Position numbers and translations under genes: made by a program. 64,000 nucleotides of DNA, from positions 86,021 to 150,020 of the forward strand of contig NZ_KB907123.1 in assembly GCF_000381825.1 (NCBI RefSeq), written 5' to 3'. The stretch comes from Thioalkalivibrio sp. ALJT (lineage in GTDB: Bacteria; Pseudomonadota; Gammaproteobacteria; Ectothiorhodospirales; Ectothiorhodospiraceae). Below are positions 54,652 through 63,347 of the stretch, in pieces. Within the stretch, counting starts at the first letter, position 1, and every line of letters begins with the position of its first letter. The notes beneath the pieces were generated by a model. That model saw only the letters and a list, made by a program, of their open reading frames with translations, did not search any database and was not told where the DNA came from.

Positions 54652-55182
54652 TTATTCGGGGCCGCCTGTTGGCGCTTCCGTCTCCCAGTGCACGCGATCG
54701 CCGCACTGAATGACACCGGTTTCCAGCGGTTGCAGGCAGATGCCGCTGTCCTGGCGCAGGGCTCTGGCGAAGTTGTAGCCCACCACCTGGTTGAGCCAGC
54801 CGCAGGGCGGGCGGGGGCGGGTGATGGCAAAGCGCACGGCACCGATGCGCAGGGTGCCCGTGCGCGGGCTGTGCCGGAGGCCGCTGACGACGAGGTTGCG
54901 GCGGTGTTCGCCGGGCGCGGGTGTGGCCGGCTCGCGCAGGCGTCGGGCGCGGCGGGTGGCGCGTTCCAGTTCGGTGACCGTGATGAGGGTGACGGGGCAG
55001 GATTCCACCGTGTGCCAGTGGCCCTGGCCGGTGGCGTAGCGGTCGCCGGACAGGCCCTGCGCGGTGACGGCGGCGGTGGCCTGTGCGTACATCGGGGCGC
55101 CGGCGCGGTCGGCGAGCCAGATCGTCTCCAGCTGGCCGCGGGCGCGGCCTGGCCGCAGGCTGCGTAACCAGCGGCGCAGCAT
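54652..55182 (-). CDS. MOSC domain protein
   Basis: This 176-residue protein fits the MOSC (molybdenum cofactor sulfurase C-terminal) fold. It has an early GLSGDRYA motif (about residue 44; family pattern GxxGDR), a middle ELERATRRAR, RRNLVVSG (about 89), and the conserved Cys in PPCGWLNQVVG (about 132). Such proteins carry out sulfur or N-hydroxylated-base chemistry with Mo cofactor. The ATG overlaps the stop of the WYL regulator (TGATG), so the two form an operon. Confidence 0.82.
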   Translation of the reverse strand: MLRRWLRSLRPGRARGQLETIWLADRAGAPMYAQATAAVTAQGLSGDRYATGQGHWHTVESCPVTLITVTELERATRRARRLREPATPAPGEHRRNLVVSGLRHSPRTGTLRIGAVRFAITRPRPPCGWLNQVVGYNFARALRQDSGICLQPLETGVIQCGDRVHWETEAPTGGPE

Positions 55183-56150
55183 CAGGCCGGGTCCGGGTAT
55201 TGTGCGGCTGCAGCGTGCAGGGTCGCGGCCACACGCTGGCGCAGGGACGCCGGGCTGAGGACCTCGACGCCGGAGCCGTGGCGCAGGATTTCCTGGATCA
55301 GCTCGGTGGGATCGGCATAGGGCACCTGCAGGCGGTAGTGCTCGTCTTCGAAGTGGCCGGTCTGGTCCGGGTGCCAGCACTCGTCGGCGACCCAGCGTGC
55401 GTGCTCCGGGGTAAAGCGCAGATCGGCCCACTGCTCGGCCGGGCCGGTGAAGATACCGAAGGCGGCGCCGATGTGGGCGTCCAGGGCGGTGTCGTCCAGT
55501 GTGTAGTAGTGGCCAGCGGACGGGGTACTGGAACGGATGCGCTCCAGGGCAAAGGTGCGCAGGGCGCCGGCCTGTTCGCACCAGGCGATCAGGTACCAGT
55601 TGTCGCGGTAGTACAGCAGTCGCTGCGGGTGGACGCTGCGGTGGGTGGCGGTATTGCGTGCGCGGCCGTGATATTCGATGTGGACCGGCTGTTCGCTCAG
55701 GGTGGCTTCGGCGATGGCCTGGAAGGTGTCGCTTTGGCGGCCGCGCGCTGCCAGTGGCTGGATCTGGATGCGCCGGCGCAGGGTGTCCATGTGCTGGTTG
55801 CCGCTTGCCAGCAATGCGCGGATGCGGGTCTTCAGCGGCCCGATGGTCGGTGCCAGCAGGCCGGGTTGCACGTCTTCCAGGAGCTGCTCCATGGTCAGCA
55901 GGGCCAGCAGTTCGGATTCGTTGAACCACAGCCCCGGTAATTCGAAGGCCGGGGCATCCTGCGCATAGTGGTAGCCGTTGGCCTCCGGGTCGTAGGTGAC
56001 CGGCGCCTGCATGAAGTCGCGCATGTATTCGAGGTCGCGCTTGACGGTCGCGCGCGATACCTCGAGCACCTCCATCAGGTGTGCCAGCGATGGTGGCTGG
56101 CGCGCCCGCAGCAGGCGGTCCAGGTGGAAGATGCGTTCGGCGCGGTTCAC
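55182..56150 (-). CDS. WYL domain transcriptional regulator
   Basis: The 322-residue protein has an N-terminal winged-helix DNA-binding part (RIFHLDRLLRARQPPSLAHL then VSRATVKRDLEYMRD, residues about 6-46) and a WYL domain (RLLYYRDNWYLIAWCEQAGA, about 176-195) with a C-terminal extension. WYL proteins often regulate defence or stress genes through a nucleotide or nucleic acid ligand. The start is GTG at 56150, just after the stop of the Fur-box gene (4 nt apart), so all three genes may be one transcript. Confidence 0.9.
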   Translation of the reverse strand: MNRAERIFHLDRLLRARQPPSLAHLMEVLEVSRATVKRDLEYMRDFMQAPVTYDPEANGYHYAQDAPAFELPGLWFNESELLALLTMEQLLEDVQPGLLAPTIGPLKTRIRALLASGNQHMDTLRRRIQIQPLAARGRQSDTFQAIAEATLSEQPVHIEYHGRARNTATHRSVHPQRLLYYRDNWYLIAWCEQAGALRTFALERIRSSTPSAGHYYTLDDTALDAHIGAAFGIFTGPAEQWADLRFTPEHARWVADECWHPDQTGHFEDEHYRLQVPYADPTELIQEILRHGSGVEVLSPASLRQRVAATLHAAAAQYPDPA

Positions 56151-56154
56151 GGCA

Positions 56155-56616
56155 TCAATGCGGCGGTGGGCATTTCCGGAACGCTACGTGGAGAACCTGC
56201 CCCTTGGCAATGTCACGGTGTTTTTGGGTCGGCTGTGCCGTTCCGGGCGCCCGGGTGCAGGTCAGGTGCCGTGAGCGGCGGCCAGCGGCGGTGGGCTCGC
56301 GGGTGTGCCCGTGCGCGGGGCGGTCGGGGTGGGTGTTTGCGGCGTGAGCGCTCACCGCGGGTGCGGAGGCGGGTTCTGACGGTCTGCGTTGCACGGTGAT
56401 GCCCTCCAGGCAGGCCTCCAGGATGAGCTCGCGAATCGTTTCGTGGGCCGTTGCGCGGGATTGCGGGCCGCAGCAATCCGTGGGTGCGATGATGCCAGTA
56501 TCCAGCAAATCCCGAAGTTCCTGGCCGCGCCATTCGGCCACGATTCGATGCGAGCGTTCGTCGATGATCCGGAGCGAGGGGTTCGGGTTTTCCAGCCATG
56601 CGTCGAGGGTGAACAT
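56155..56616 (-). CDS. Uncharacterised protein behind a Fur box
   Basis: The 153-residue frame starts at ATG 56616 with GGAGG ideally placed. Residues 1-80 look folded (MFTLDAWLENPNPSLRIIDE; HRIVAEWRGQELRDLLDTG; TIRELILEACLEGI). Residues 80-153 are Pro/Ala/Arg-rich and low in complexity, and could be a disordered tail. A Fur-like box lies 12 bases upstream. I do not recognise the family. The short folded part plus iron control suggests a siderophore- or haem-related accessory role (inference only). Confidence 0.65.
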   Translation of the reverse strand: MFTLDAWLENPNPSLRIIDERSHRIVAEWRGQELRDLLDTGIIAPTDCCGPQSRATAHETIRELILEACLEGITVQRRPSEPASAPAVSAHAANTHPDRPAHGHTREPTAAGRRSRHLTCTRAPGTAQPTQKHRDIAKGQVLHVAFRKCPPPH

Positions 56617-56627
56617 TCTGCCTCCAT

Positions 56628-56646
56628 ATAAATGATAACCATTCGC
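56628..56646 (-). promoter_or_regulatory. Fur box
   Basis: AAATGATAACCATT on the plus strand matches the Fur core AATGATAATCATT at 12 of 13 positions. It lies 12 bases from the start codon of the downstream minus-strand gene. The rest of the gap up to 56944 has only a 9-bp inverted repeat (ATCGGGATG/CATCCCGAT at 56864-56894) and no gene. Confidence 0.75.
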
Positions 56647-56944
56647 ATCCATGATCACGTAAGCGGGATGCGCGCGTCAAGCACTGAATGCCGGTCGCCA
56701 TGCGGGGTTGTGGATGCAGTGGCGCGGTCGGTCTGATCGACTATTCCGGGACCGGAGGCGGGGGCGCATCAGGGGGTCGGGGTGTGCGCACGCCGGACGT
56801 CGCGGTTGGGTACTGCGGGCGGCGTCCGTCGTGGCCACCAGTCCGTGTTCGCGAACCGGGGCAATCGGGATGCAAGGCGCGATTTCATCCCGATGGTTAC
56901 GGGCAGGGAGGGCGTCGCCTCTCGGCGCGCGCAGCGGTCCCGGG

Positions 56945-57592
56945 TCAGGGGTGGTCGAGTCGTACCAGCAGGCGTTGCGGGTCGCCTGTGACGGGCGGCG
57001 AGCGATGCACGGCTGCCAGCCCGCCGCAGGTGGGTGAGCGTTTGCCCTTCATCAGGATGACGGCGCCGCGGTCCAGCGCGATTGGCGGATGCCCGGCAAG
57101 AACGCCTTCGTTGTCGCCACAACCCAGGCGGTCGCGGTTTACGAAGCGGTCGTCTGCATACTCGGTTCCGGGGCCGGTGTAGCTGCAGACCATCCGCAGG
57201 ATGTTGTGGTCCTCATGAAACAGGGGGCAGGGCTGGTGGGCCAGTACCTCAAGTTGCAGGCGGATACTGACTGCATGCGCCACAACTGCGAAGTTGTGCG
57301 CCAGCCGTTCAAGATCATATGCCAGACGATGAATCTTGAACGGTGGCAGGTCGGCGGATGCGTGCAGCCGTTCCCGGACCTGGTCCGGCCGGCAGCGGGC
57401 GTCCAGGATCATTCCGGGGCCTTGGGATACCAGAGCACGGGCCTGGTCCCTGAGCTGCGGATCCAGGCTTCGGCGCCAGATGAGGGCGTTCACATTGCTC
57501 CGGTGAATGCCCTTGAGCTCGGTGGCACGATCAATGAAGCGGTGCCGCGCCGGCGCCTTGCCGAGCGGCTGTGAGGTTTGTGAGGCCTTCAT
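56945..57592 (-). CDS. DUF1826 family protein
   Basis: This 215-residue protein is of the DUF1826 type often found with COG0523 GTPases in zinc-limitation clusters. Sequence features are an N-terminal helix region, LERLAHNFAVVAHAVSIRLQLE in the middle, and a His/Cys-rich second half (CPLFHEDHNILRMVCSYTGPGTEY; GKRSPTCGGLAAVHRSPP) with cupin-like spacing of HxD and H. The function is unknown. Its ATG overlaps the stop of the COG0523 gene by 4 nt. Confidence 0.75.
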   Translation of the reverse strand: MKASQTSQPLGKAPARHRFIDRATELKGIHRSNVNALIWRRSLDPQLRDQARALVSQGPGMILDARCRPDQVRERLHASADLPPFKIHRLAYDLERLAHNFAVVAHAVSIRLQLEVLAHQPCPLFHEDHNILRMVCSYTGPGTEYADDRFVNRDRLGCGDNEGVLAGHPPIALDRGAVILMKGKRSPTCGGLAAVHRSPPVTGDPQRLLVRLDHP

Positions 57593-58842
57593 GCGGGTAC
57601 GTCCGGGCGCGGTTCCGTGGTCTCCATTTCGGGCTCGGCGTCCTCGGCCCCGAGACGCCAGACCGGGAACGGATCGGTATAGCGGACCCAGCCTTCCGGG
57701 CCTTCCAGCATCTCGTCGTCGGTGAGGAGGCAGGCGTCGAGACGCTTGCGCATCGCATCCGCGTCCATGTGGATGCCGATCAGTACGATCTCCTGGCGTC
57801 GGTCCCCGAAGCGGTCATCCCAGACCGGGGCGATGGCCGTTTCCCACCAGTCCTCGTGGGTCGGGCGTTTCTCGGGGGCAACGGCTGCCCACCAGAACCC
57901 GGCGGCGTGGTGGGTCAGCGCCCCGCCGGCCTGAGACAGCGTGCCGGCCCAGTCCGGACGCGAAGCCAGCCAGAACCAGCCCTTGCTGCGGATGATGCCG
58001 GGCCATTCCTCGTGCAGCAGGTCGAAAAAGCGCTCCGGATGAAACGGCCGGTTGACGCGGTACACGATGCTGGAGATGCCGTATTCCTCGGTCTCCGGGG
58101 TGTGGCCACCCATCATCTCCTGGGCCCAGCCAGCGGCCTGGGAGGCGCGTTCGAAGTCGAAGCGTCCGGTACCCAGCAGGGACTCCGGTGCGACCTGGCC
58201 GTGGGTGGTTTCGATAATGCGGGCGTCACGGTTAAGGGCCCGCAGGACGCCACGTACCGTATCGAGCTGTTCCGCCGTCGGGCGATCCACCTTGTTCAGG
58301 ACGATGACGTCGGCGAACTCGATCTGGTCCACCAGCAGGTCGACGACGGTGCGGTCGTCTTCCTCGCCGAGCGATTCGCCGCGGTCGCCCAGGAAATCGC
58401 TGGACGCGTAGTCCTGCAGCAGGGCCCCGGCATCCACCACCGTGACCATCGTGTCGAGGCGGGCGACATCGTCCAGGGACTGTCCGTCTTCGTCGCGGAA
58501 GGCAAAGGTGGCTGCGACCGGCATGGGCTCGGAGATGCCGGTGGATTCGATGACCAGGTAGTCGTACTGCCCGGATTCGGCAAGGCGACGCACCTCCACC
58601 AGCAGGTCGTCCCGCAGCGTGCAGCAGATGCAGCCGTTGGTCATCTCGACCGTGCGGGCATCGGTACGCGTGACGGCATCCTGCCCGCCGCGGATCAGGG
58701 CGCTGTCGATATTGACCTCGCTCATGTCGTTGACGATGACCGCGACGCGCAGCCCCGACTGGTTGTGCAGGATGTTGTTCAGCAGGGTGGTCTTGCCGGC
58801 GCCGAGAAAGCCGGAGAGGACAGTGACGGGAAGACGTTTCAT
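57589..58842 (-). CDS. COG0523 (CobW/ZigA-type) metal GTPase
   Basis: This is a G3E-family GTPase and metallochaperone, probably for zinc. It has Walker A LSGFLGAGKTTLLN (residues 8-21), the metal-binding CxCC motif in NGCICCTLRDDLL (about 70-75), a Walker B region VIESTG, and NKxD in LNKVD (about 185). The C-terminal CobW_C domain follows (about 240-390). The 417-residue protein sits in an operon with dksA2 and DUF1826 behind a Zur box, which points to zinc delivery under limitation. Start ATG at 58842. Confidence 0.92.
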   Translation of the reverse strand: MKRLPVTVLSGFLGAGKTTLLNNILHNQSGLRVAVIVNDMSEVNIDSALIRGGQDAVTRTDARTVEMTNGCICCTLRDDLLVEVRRLAESGQYDYLVIESTGISEPMPVAATFAFRDEDGQSLDDVARLDTMVTVVDAGALLQDYASSDFLGDRGESLGEEDDRTVVDLLVDQIEFADVIVLNKVDRPTAEQLDTVRGVLRALNRDARIIETTHGQVAPESLLGTGRFDFERASQAAGWAQEMMGGHTPETEEYGISSIVYRVNRPFHPERFFDLLHEEWPGIIRSKGWFWLASRPDWAGTLSQAGGALTHHAAGFWWAAVAPEKRPTHEDWWETAIAPVWDDRFGDRRQEIVLIGIHMDADAMRKRLDACLLTDDEMLEGPEGWVRYTDPFPVWRLGAEDAEPEMETTEPRPDVPA

Positions 58843-58905
58843 GGTACCTCCTGGAGATCGGGATGCCCGGGCACCGGGTGCGCCCGGATCGAAAGGTGGT
58901 GGGCC

Positions 58906-59307
58906 TCAGCGCAGGAACACGTGCTCGGTCTTCTCCTGACGTTCCTTGACCTCGATGGAGAGGGTTGCCGTGGGGCGCGCCAGCAGCCGCGGCAGACCGA
59001 TAGGCTCGCTGCTGACTTCGCAGTAGCCGTACTCGCCCGTCTGGATGCGGTCCAGGGCCTGGTCGATCTTGCGCAGCAGGCGGCCCTCGCGTTCCTGTAC
59101 GCGCATCGAAAGGAGTCGGGATTCCTCGATGGCCGCGCGGTCCAGTTCGTCCGGGGTGCGCTCGTTTTCGAGCAGATCATCCCGGGCACCTTCAATGTCG
59201 GCCAGGATCTCGTCGCGCATTTCGAGCAGTCGCTTGCGGAAGAACGCGAGCTGGGCCTCGTTCATGTAGTCCTCGGCCGGCATGGCCAGGAGTTCTTCGC
59301 GGGTCAT
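58906..59307 (-). CDS. dksA2: Zinc-independent DksA paralogue
   Basis: DksA binds the RNA polymerase secondary channel with ppGpp. This 133-residue protein has the coiled-coil tip region and the C-terminal finger YGYCEVSSEPIGLPRLLARP. Three of the four zinc cysteines of DksA are replaced (C,S,S,V against C,C,C,C), as in zinc-independent DksA2. I chose ATG at 59307 (MTREELLAMPAEDYMN) because the predicted promoter overlaps the Zur box and earlier ATGs would leave almost no leader. Confidence 0.9.
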   Translation of the reverse strand: MTREELLAMPAEDYMNEAQLAFFRKRLLEMRDEILADIEGARDDLLENERTPDELDRAAIEESRLLSMRVQEREGRLLRKIDQALDRIQTGEYGYCEVSSEPIGLPRLLARPTATLSIEVKERQEKTEHVFLR

Positions 59308-59331
59308 GGGGTTTCTGTCCATTACGCTCAT

Positions 59332-59353
59332 GATGTTACAATATAACGTTTCG
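59332..59353. promoter_or_regulatory. Zur box between dksA2 and folE2
   Basis: GATGTTACAATATAACGTTTC contains GTTA-CAATA-TAAC, the core of the gammaproteobacterial Zur palindrome. On the minus strand TATATT within it and TTGTCG 17 bases upstream form a promoter for dksA2. Zur would repress both divergent genes when zinc is sufficient. Confidence 0.8.
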
Positions 59354-59425
59354 ATTAATCCCCGACAACAAGGATCGGCTCCGCGTCTGGTAAAGGGGGC
59401 CGACTCTCATGAAAACAGGTGCCCT

Positions 59426-60370
59426 ATGTCTTCTACCTGCGTGTCTCCCGCCTTGCCGGATTCGAAAACCGCCACGACCGATCCGCTGCCGGACATCGCC
59501 GCGTCGGCGCCCACGCATGCGTCCACACTCGACTGGGTGGGTATGGAGGACATCAGCCTTCCGCTGTATCTGGCGGGCCAGCCGGTGCTGGCCCGCGCCA
59601 GTGCGGGCGTGAGCCTCGACGCTGCCGGCGCGCGCGGGATTCATATGTCCCGGCTCTACGGGGCCCTGCGGGAGCTCGAGTCCCGCGAGCTGGATGCCGC
59701 GCGGCTGTCGGGTGTGCTCGAAGCCTTCCTGGCTTCGCACGAGGGGCTGTCCAGCGTGGCCGAGGTTCGTCTGGCCGGGGCGCTGCCGCTGGAGCGCCCG
59801 GCCCTGGTCAGTGAGGCAGCCGGGTGGAAGCGCTATCCGTTCCGGATCGCGGCACGCAGCGAGGCCGGAGCGGTTGCGCTGGAGCTGGAGATTGAGGTCG
59901 GCTATTCCTCCACCTGTCCCTGCTCCGCTGCCCTGGCACGGCAGGCGATTCAGGAGCAGTTCGACCGCGATTTCTCGCAATCGGCGGTGGATGCGGCCAC
60001 GGTACGCGAATGGCTGGGGCGGGCCGAGGGCATTGTCGCGACACCCCACAGCCAGCGCAGCGAGGCAACCGTGACCGTCGGGCTGGACCCGCTCGTGCCG
60101 ACGCTGCCGCTGCCCACCCTGATTGATCGCGTGGAACGGGCACTGGGCACGGCCCTGCAAACCGCGGTGAAGCGTGTCGACGAGAAGGCCTTCGCGCTCG
60201 CCAATGGCCGCAATCTGATGTTCTGCGAGGATGCCGTTCGGCGGCTGGATGACGCCCTGAATGCGGATTACGCCCCACAGGGCTATCGCGTCCACGTCCG
60301 CCACCGCGAGAGCCTGCACGCACACGACGCGGTGGCCCGTGTCGAACGCCGTGCACCCGACAATCGCTGA
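59426..60370 (+). CDS. folE2: GTP cyclohydrolase FolE2 (type IB)
   Basis: FolE2 makes dihydroneopterin triphosphate for folate and queuosine and, unlike FolE, does not need zinc. The 314-residue protein has the catalytic Cys in YSSTCPCSAALARQA (about residue 170), HMSRLYGALRE (about 73), and TPHSQRSEA (about 210). It diverges from dksA2 over the Zur box, matching its known role as the zinc-sparing substitute. The start ATG at 59426 is chosen with AACAGG upstream. Confidence 0.95.
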   Translation: MSSTCVSPALPDSKTATTDPLPDIAASAPTHASTLDWVGMEDISLPLYLAGQPVLARASAGVSLDAAGARGIHMSRLYGALRELESRELDAARLSGVLEAFLASHEGLSSVAEVRLAGALPLERPALVSEAAGWKRYPFRIAARSEAGAVALELEIEVGYSSTCPCSAALARQAIQEQFDRDFSQSAVDAATVREWLGRAEGIVATPHSQRSEATVTVGLDPLVPTLPLPTLIDRVERALGTALQTAVKRVDEKAFALANGRNLMFCEDAVRRLDDALNADYAPQGYRVHVRHRESLHAHDAVARVERRAPDNR

Positions 60371-60383
60371 ATCTGCGTCTTTC

Positions 60384-60599
60384 CAGGAGCCTGCCGGACC
60401 CGGGACGGATCGGCTGCGCGAGGGCAGGACCGCGGTCCCTTTTCCCGCGTTCCCTCGTGGCCATCGCTCCCACTACGGAAGCGCTGAGTAGAGCCATCCT
60501 GGCTTTCTCGGCGTTACCCTGCGCGCCCCGCGAGATCGAAAAAAGGGTCTCGCTCTCCTGCCCGACGCCCGCGACGTTCAGCCGACCCTGACCGGCTCG
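60384..60599. repeat. Dispersed intergenic repeat, long copy 2
   Basis: It begins AGGAGCCTGCCGGACCCGGG and ends CCGACCCTGACCGGCTC. Blocks shared with 14443-14608 are GGGACGGATCGGCTGCGCG, GCGGTCCCTT and GAAAAAAGGGTCTCGC. It is about 50 bases longer in the middle. Its right end overlaps the last codons and stop of hmuV. Confidence 0.8.
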
Positions 60600-61423
60600 T
60601 GGGCCGGCCCCAGGAGGTGGATCTGCAAGGGTGCCCCCGCGGCACCTGGCGTGACTCGGGCGCGCACACCCCAGACGCGCTCCAGAATCGTGGCGTCCAG
60701 GATGTCCCGCGGGCGCCCTTGCGCTGCAACACGCCCATCGTGCAGTAACGTCAGGCGATCCGCATAACGGCCTGCCAGGTTCAGATCGTGGAGGATGACC
60801 AGGATGGCGCTGCCGGCCCGGGCCTCGTCGCGCATGCGTTCAAACAGCTCGAACTGGTGCCTCAGATCCAGCGCGGAGGAGGGTTCATCAAGCCGCAGCA
60901 CCGGTGCTGCGGGGTCCGGCGCCGGTCGGGCAACCTGGGCCAGCACCCGGGCCATCTGTACGCGCTGACGTTCCCCTCCGGAGAGGTCGCTATAGCGTTG
61001 CGGGGCCAGATGAAGGACGTCCATGCGGTGCATGGCGCGACGCACGATCTCGGGGTCCTCCAGTGGTGTGGCGTGCGGGAGACGCCCCAGGGCGGCTACC
61101 TCCCACGCGGTGAGGGGAAAGCTGACGGTGGTCTCCTGCGGCAGAATGCCGCGACGGCGCGCCAGCATTCCGGGGCACCATGCCGGTAACGGGTGGCCGT
61201 CGAAGAGGATCTCGCCTGCGTCCGGTTCAAGGGTGCCGGACAGCACCGAAAGCAACGTGCTCTTGCCTGCGCCATTGGGGCCCATGACGGCATGGATCTC
61301 GCCGGGCATTACGCTCAGCGAAGCCTCCTGCAAACGCCAGCCACGTTGCCCCCGCACGGAGACCCCGGATACCTCCAGCACGCTGTCCCCGGGCGGGTCG
61401 ATGGCTTGAGTGAGGGCGCTCAT
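60578..61423 (-). CDS. hmuV: Haem ABC transporter ATP-binding protein HmuV
   Basis: HmuV powers uptake of haem through HmuU. The 281-residue protein has Walker A GPNGAGKST (about residue 49), signature LSGGERQR (about 145), Walker B LRLDEPSSALD (about 176) and the H-loop ILHDLN. Start ATG at 61423 overlaps the hmuU stop (ATGA). The final residues EPVRVG and stop are supplied by the dispersed repeat. Confidence 0.93.
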   Translation of the reverse strand: MSALTQAIDPPGDSVLEVSGVSVRGQRGWRLQEASLSVMPGEIHAVMGPNGAGKSTLLSVLSGTLEPDAGEILFDGHPLPAWCPGMLARRRGILPQETTVSFPLTAWEVAALGRLPHATPLEDPEIVRRAMHRMDVLHLAPQRYSDLSGGERQRVQMARVLAQVARPAPDPAAPVLRLDEPSSALDLRHQFELFERMRDEARAGSAILVILHDLNLAGRYADRLTLLHDGRVAAQGRPRDILDATILERVWGVRARVTPGAAGAPLQIHLLGPAHEPVRVG

Positions 61424-62517
61424 CCCAGGCGTCCCCGCATGCGCAGCAACAGCCAGAGGAAGAAGGGTCCGCCGACCAGCGCGGTCAGCAAACCGATGGG
61501 CAGTTCGGCCGGGGCGACCACCACCCGGGCGAAGGCATCGGCCATGACCAGCAACAGGGCGCCCCCCAGCGCAGATGCGGGGAGGAGGTAGCGATGGTCC
61601 GGGCCGATCGCCATGCGCAGGATATGCGGGACGACCAGCCCGACAAAGCCGATGATGCCCGAAAGAGCGACCGCCGAACCGACGGCCAGCGCGGCCATGA
61701 CAATGACCAGCAGTTTCAGTCGGTGCACGGAAAACCCGAGATGCCGCGCCACGTTTTCGCCCAGCATCATTCCGTTCAGACCCCGCGCGGCCAGCGGCAG
61801 GACCAGAAACGCGAGGGCAATCAATCCCGCTCCCACGGCCAGGGAGGCCCACTCCGCCTGGGCGAGGGACCCCATGTTCCAGAAGGTCAGCGTACGCAGT
61901 TGCTGGTCATCGGCCATGTACACCAGCAACCCGGTGCCAGCGCCGGCGATCGCATTGATCGCGATGCCAGCCAGCAGCAGGGTCGCCACGGCCGTCTGCC
62001 CCTGGTGACTGGCCAGACGGTAGACCAGTAACGTGGTGACCAGCCCCCCGAGGAACGCCGCCACGGGCAGCGCCGCCATGCCCAGCCACCCTACCAGCGG
62101 CGCCAGCACCGTGCCCCCGAGCACAATCACCGCCACCGCTGCGAACGCGGCTCCCGCGGCGACCCCGATTAATCCGGGGTCGGCGAGCGGGTTCCGAAAC
62201 AGCCCCTGCAGCGCTGCACCGCTGGCGCCCAGCGCCGCTCCCACGAGGGCACCCAGCACCACACGCGGCAGTCTCACTTCGAGCAGCACGTAGCGGGTCC
62301 ACTCGTCGCCTCCGGCCCCCGGCAGCAGGACGAGAAGATCCCGCGGGGAGGTCGCCACGGCGCCGGTGAGCAGACCGATTATCATGACCAGCCCCAGCGC
62401 CGGGATCAGTGCCAGGGTCACATAGCGCGCGCGAGTCTGGCGTGATCCCGGGTGCTCGCTCCCGGTCGGCGCTTGACCTTCGACCGCGAGTCCCGCGCGT
62501 TCGAGGACGGCGCTCAT
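61420..62517 (-). CDS. hmuU: Haem ABC transporter permease HmuU
   Basis: This FecCD-type permease of 365 residues has about ten membrane helices after a hydrophilic N-terminus (about 1-33). Typical motifs are RLPRVVLGALVGAALGASGA and GLFRNPLADPGLIG (about 90-125), and GIIGFVGLVVPHILR (about 295). It overlaps hmuT and hmuV by 4 nt on each side. Confidence 0.94.
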   Translation of the reverse strand: MSAVLERAGLAVEGQAPTGSEHPGSRQTRARYVTLALIPALGLVMIIGLLTGAVATSPRDLLVLLPGAGGDEWTRYVLLEVRLPRVVLGALVGAALGASGAALQGLFRNPLADPGLIGVAAGAAFAAVAVIVLGGTVLAPLVGWLGMAALPVAAFLGGLVTTLLVYRLASHQGQTAVATLLLAGIAINAIAGAGTGLLVYMADDQQLRTLTFWNMGSLAQAEWASLAVGAGLIALAFLVLPLAARGLNGMMLGENVARHLGFSVHRLKLLVIVMAALAVGSAVALSGIIGFVGLVVPHILRMAIGPDHRYLLPASALGGALLLVMADAFARVVVAPAELPIGLLTALVGGPFFLWLLLRMRGRLG

Positions 62518-63347
62518 GCGATCGGCGAGCGATGGCCGGTGTCGTGGGCCACCGCACGCTGCAGGAACGTCGCGACCTCGGACACGGCCTGGCCCAGACG
62601 CGGCCCGAAGCCCAGCCAGAACAAGGTATCGCCCTGCAGTGTCGGGACGCCCCGCAAGGCCGCGTCGGTCGCGGCGGCCCCGGTGGTGAGAACGGCATCG
62701 GGATGCTTCTGCATGAGTGCCTCCACCGATACGGGCCGATAGCCTTCAAACTCGGAAAACACGTTGCGGCCCCCGGCGAGCTGCAGCAGTGCATCTGCCT
62801 TGGTTGCACGCCCGGCCGCGACCGTTGCGCCTTCCCCGTGCGACATCAGAAACACCGCGCGAGGTGCCTCGGACGGGGTCTTGCGGCGGACCGCTTCCAG
62901 TTCGGTCGCGACTGAGTCGATGATCTTCTGCGCCTCGTCCCGGCGTCCGAACAGGTCGCCCAGGCTCAGGGTGCGGGCACGAAACCCCTCGAAGCCTGGC
63001 TCTCCGGGCAGTACGATCTCGTCGATGCCCATTCGCTCGAGTCTCCGCAGGGTGCGCTCCGGTCCGGCCGAGCCGTCATGCAGCAGGGCACTGGGCCGGA
63101 GCGCTGCAATCCCCTCCAGCGGCAACGTGTGCTGGTACCCGACGGTCGGTAGCGCGCGAGCGGTCTCCGGGTAGGTGCTGGTCGTGTCCACACCGACCAG
63201 GCGACCGCCTTCTCCGAGTGCAAAGATCGTCTCGGTTACGCCCCCGCCAATCGACACCAGGCGTTGATCCGGCGGTCCGGCCGTGGCACCGGTCGCCGGC
63301 AGGGCCAGCAGCGCGAGCAGGGAGCGCAGGATCTCACGACGCGACAT
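62514..63347 (-). CDS. hmuT: Periplasmic haem-binding protein HmuT
   Basis: This type III periplasmic binding protein of 277 residues delivers haem to HmuUV. It has a Tat-like or Sec signal (MSRREILRSLLALLALPATG), LVSIGGGVTETIFALGEGGRLVGVD (about residues 30-54), and YPETARALPTVGY with the family Tyr near residue 58. The start ATG at 63347 is chosen because it opens the signal peptide; the upstream frame extends over hmuS. It overlaps the end of hmuS by 14 nt. Confidence 0.93.
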   Translation of the reverse strand: MSRREILRSLLALLALPATGATAGPPDQRLVSIGGGVTETIFALGEGGRLVGVDTTSTYPETARALPTVGYQHTLPLEGIAALRPSALLHDGSAGPERTLRRLERMGIDEIVLPGEPGFEGFRARTLSLGDLFGRRDEAQKIIDSVATELEAVRRKTPSEAPRAVFLMSHGEGATVAAGRATKADALLQLAGGRNVFSEFEGYRPVSVEALMQKHPDAVLTTGAAATDAALRGVPTLQGDTLFWLGFGPRLGQAVSEVATFLQRAVAHDTGHRSPIA

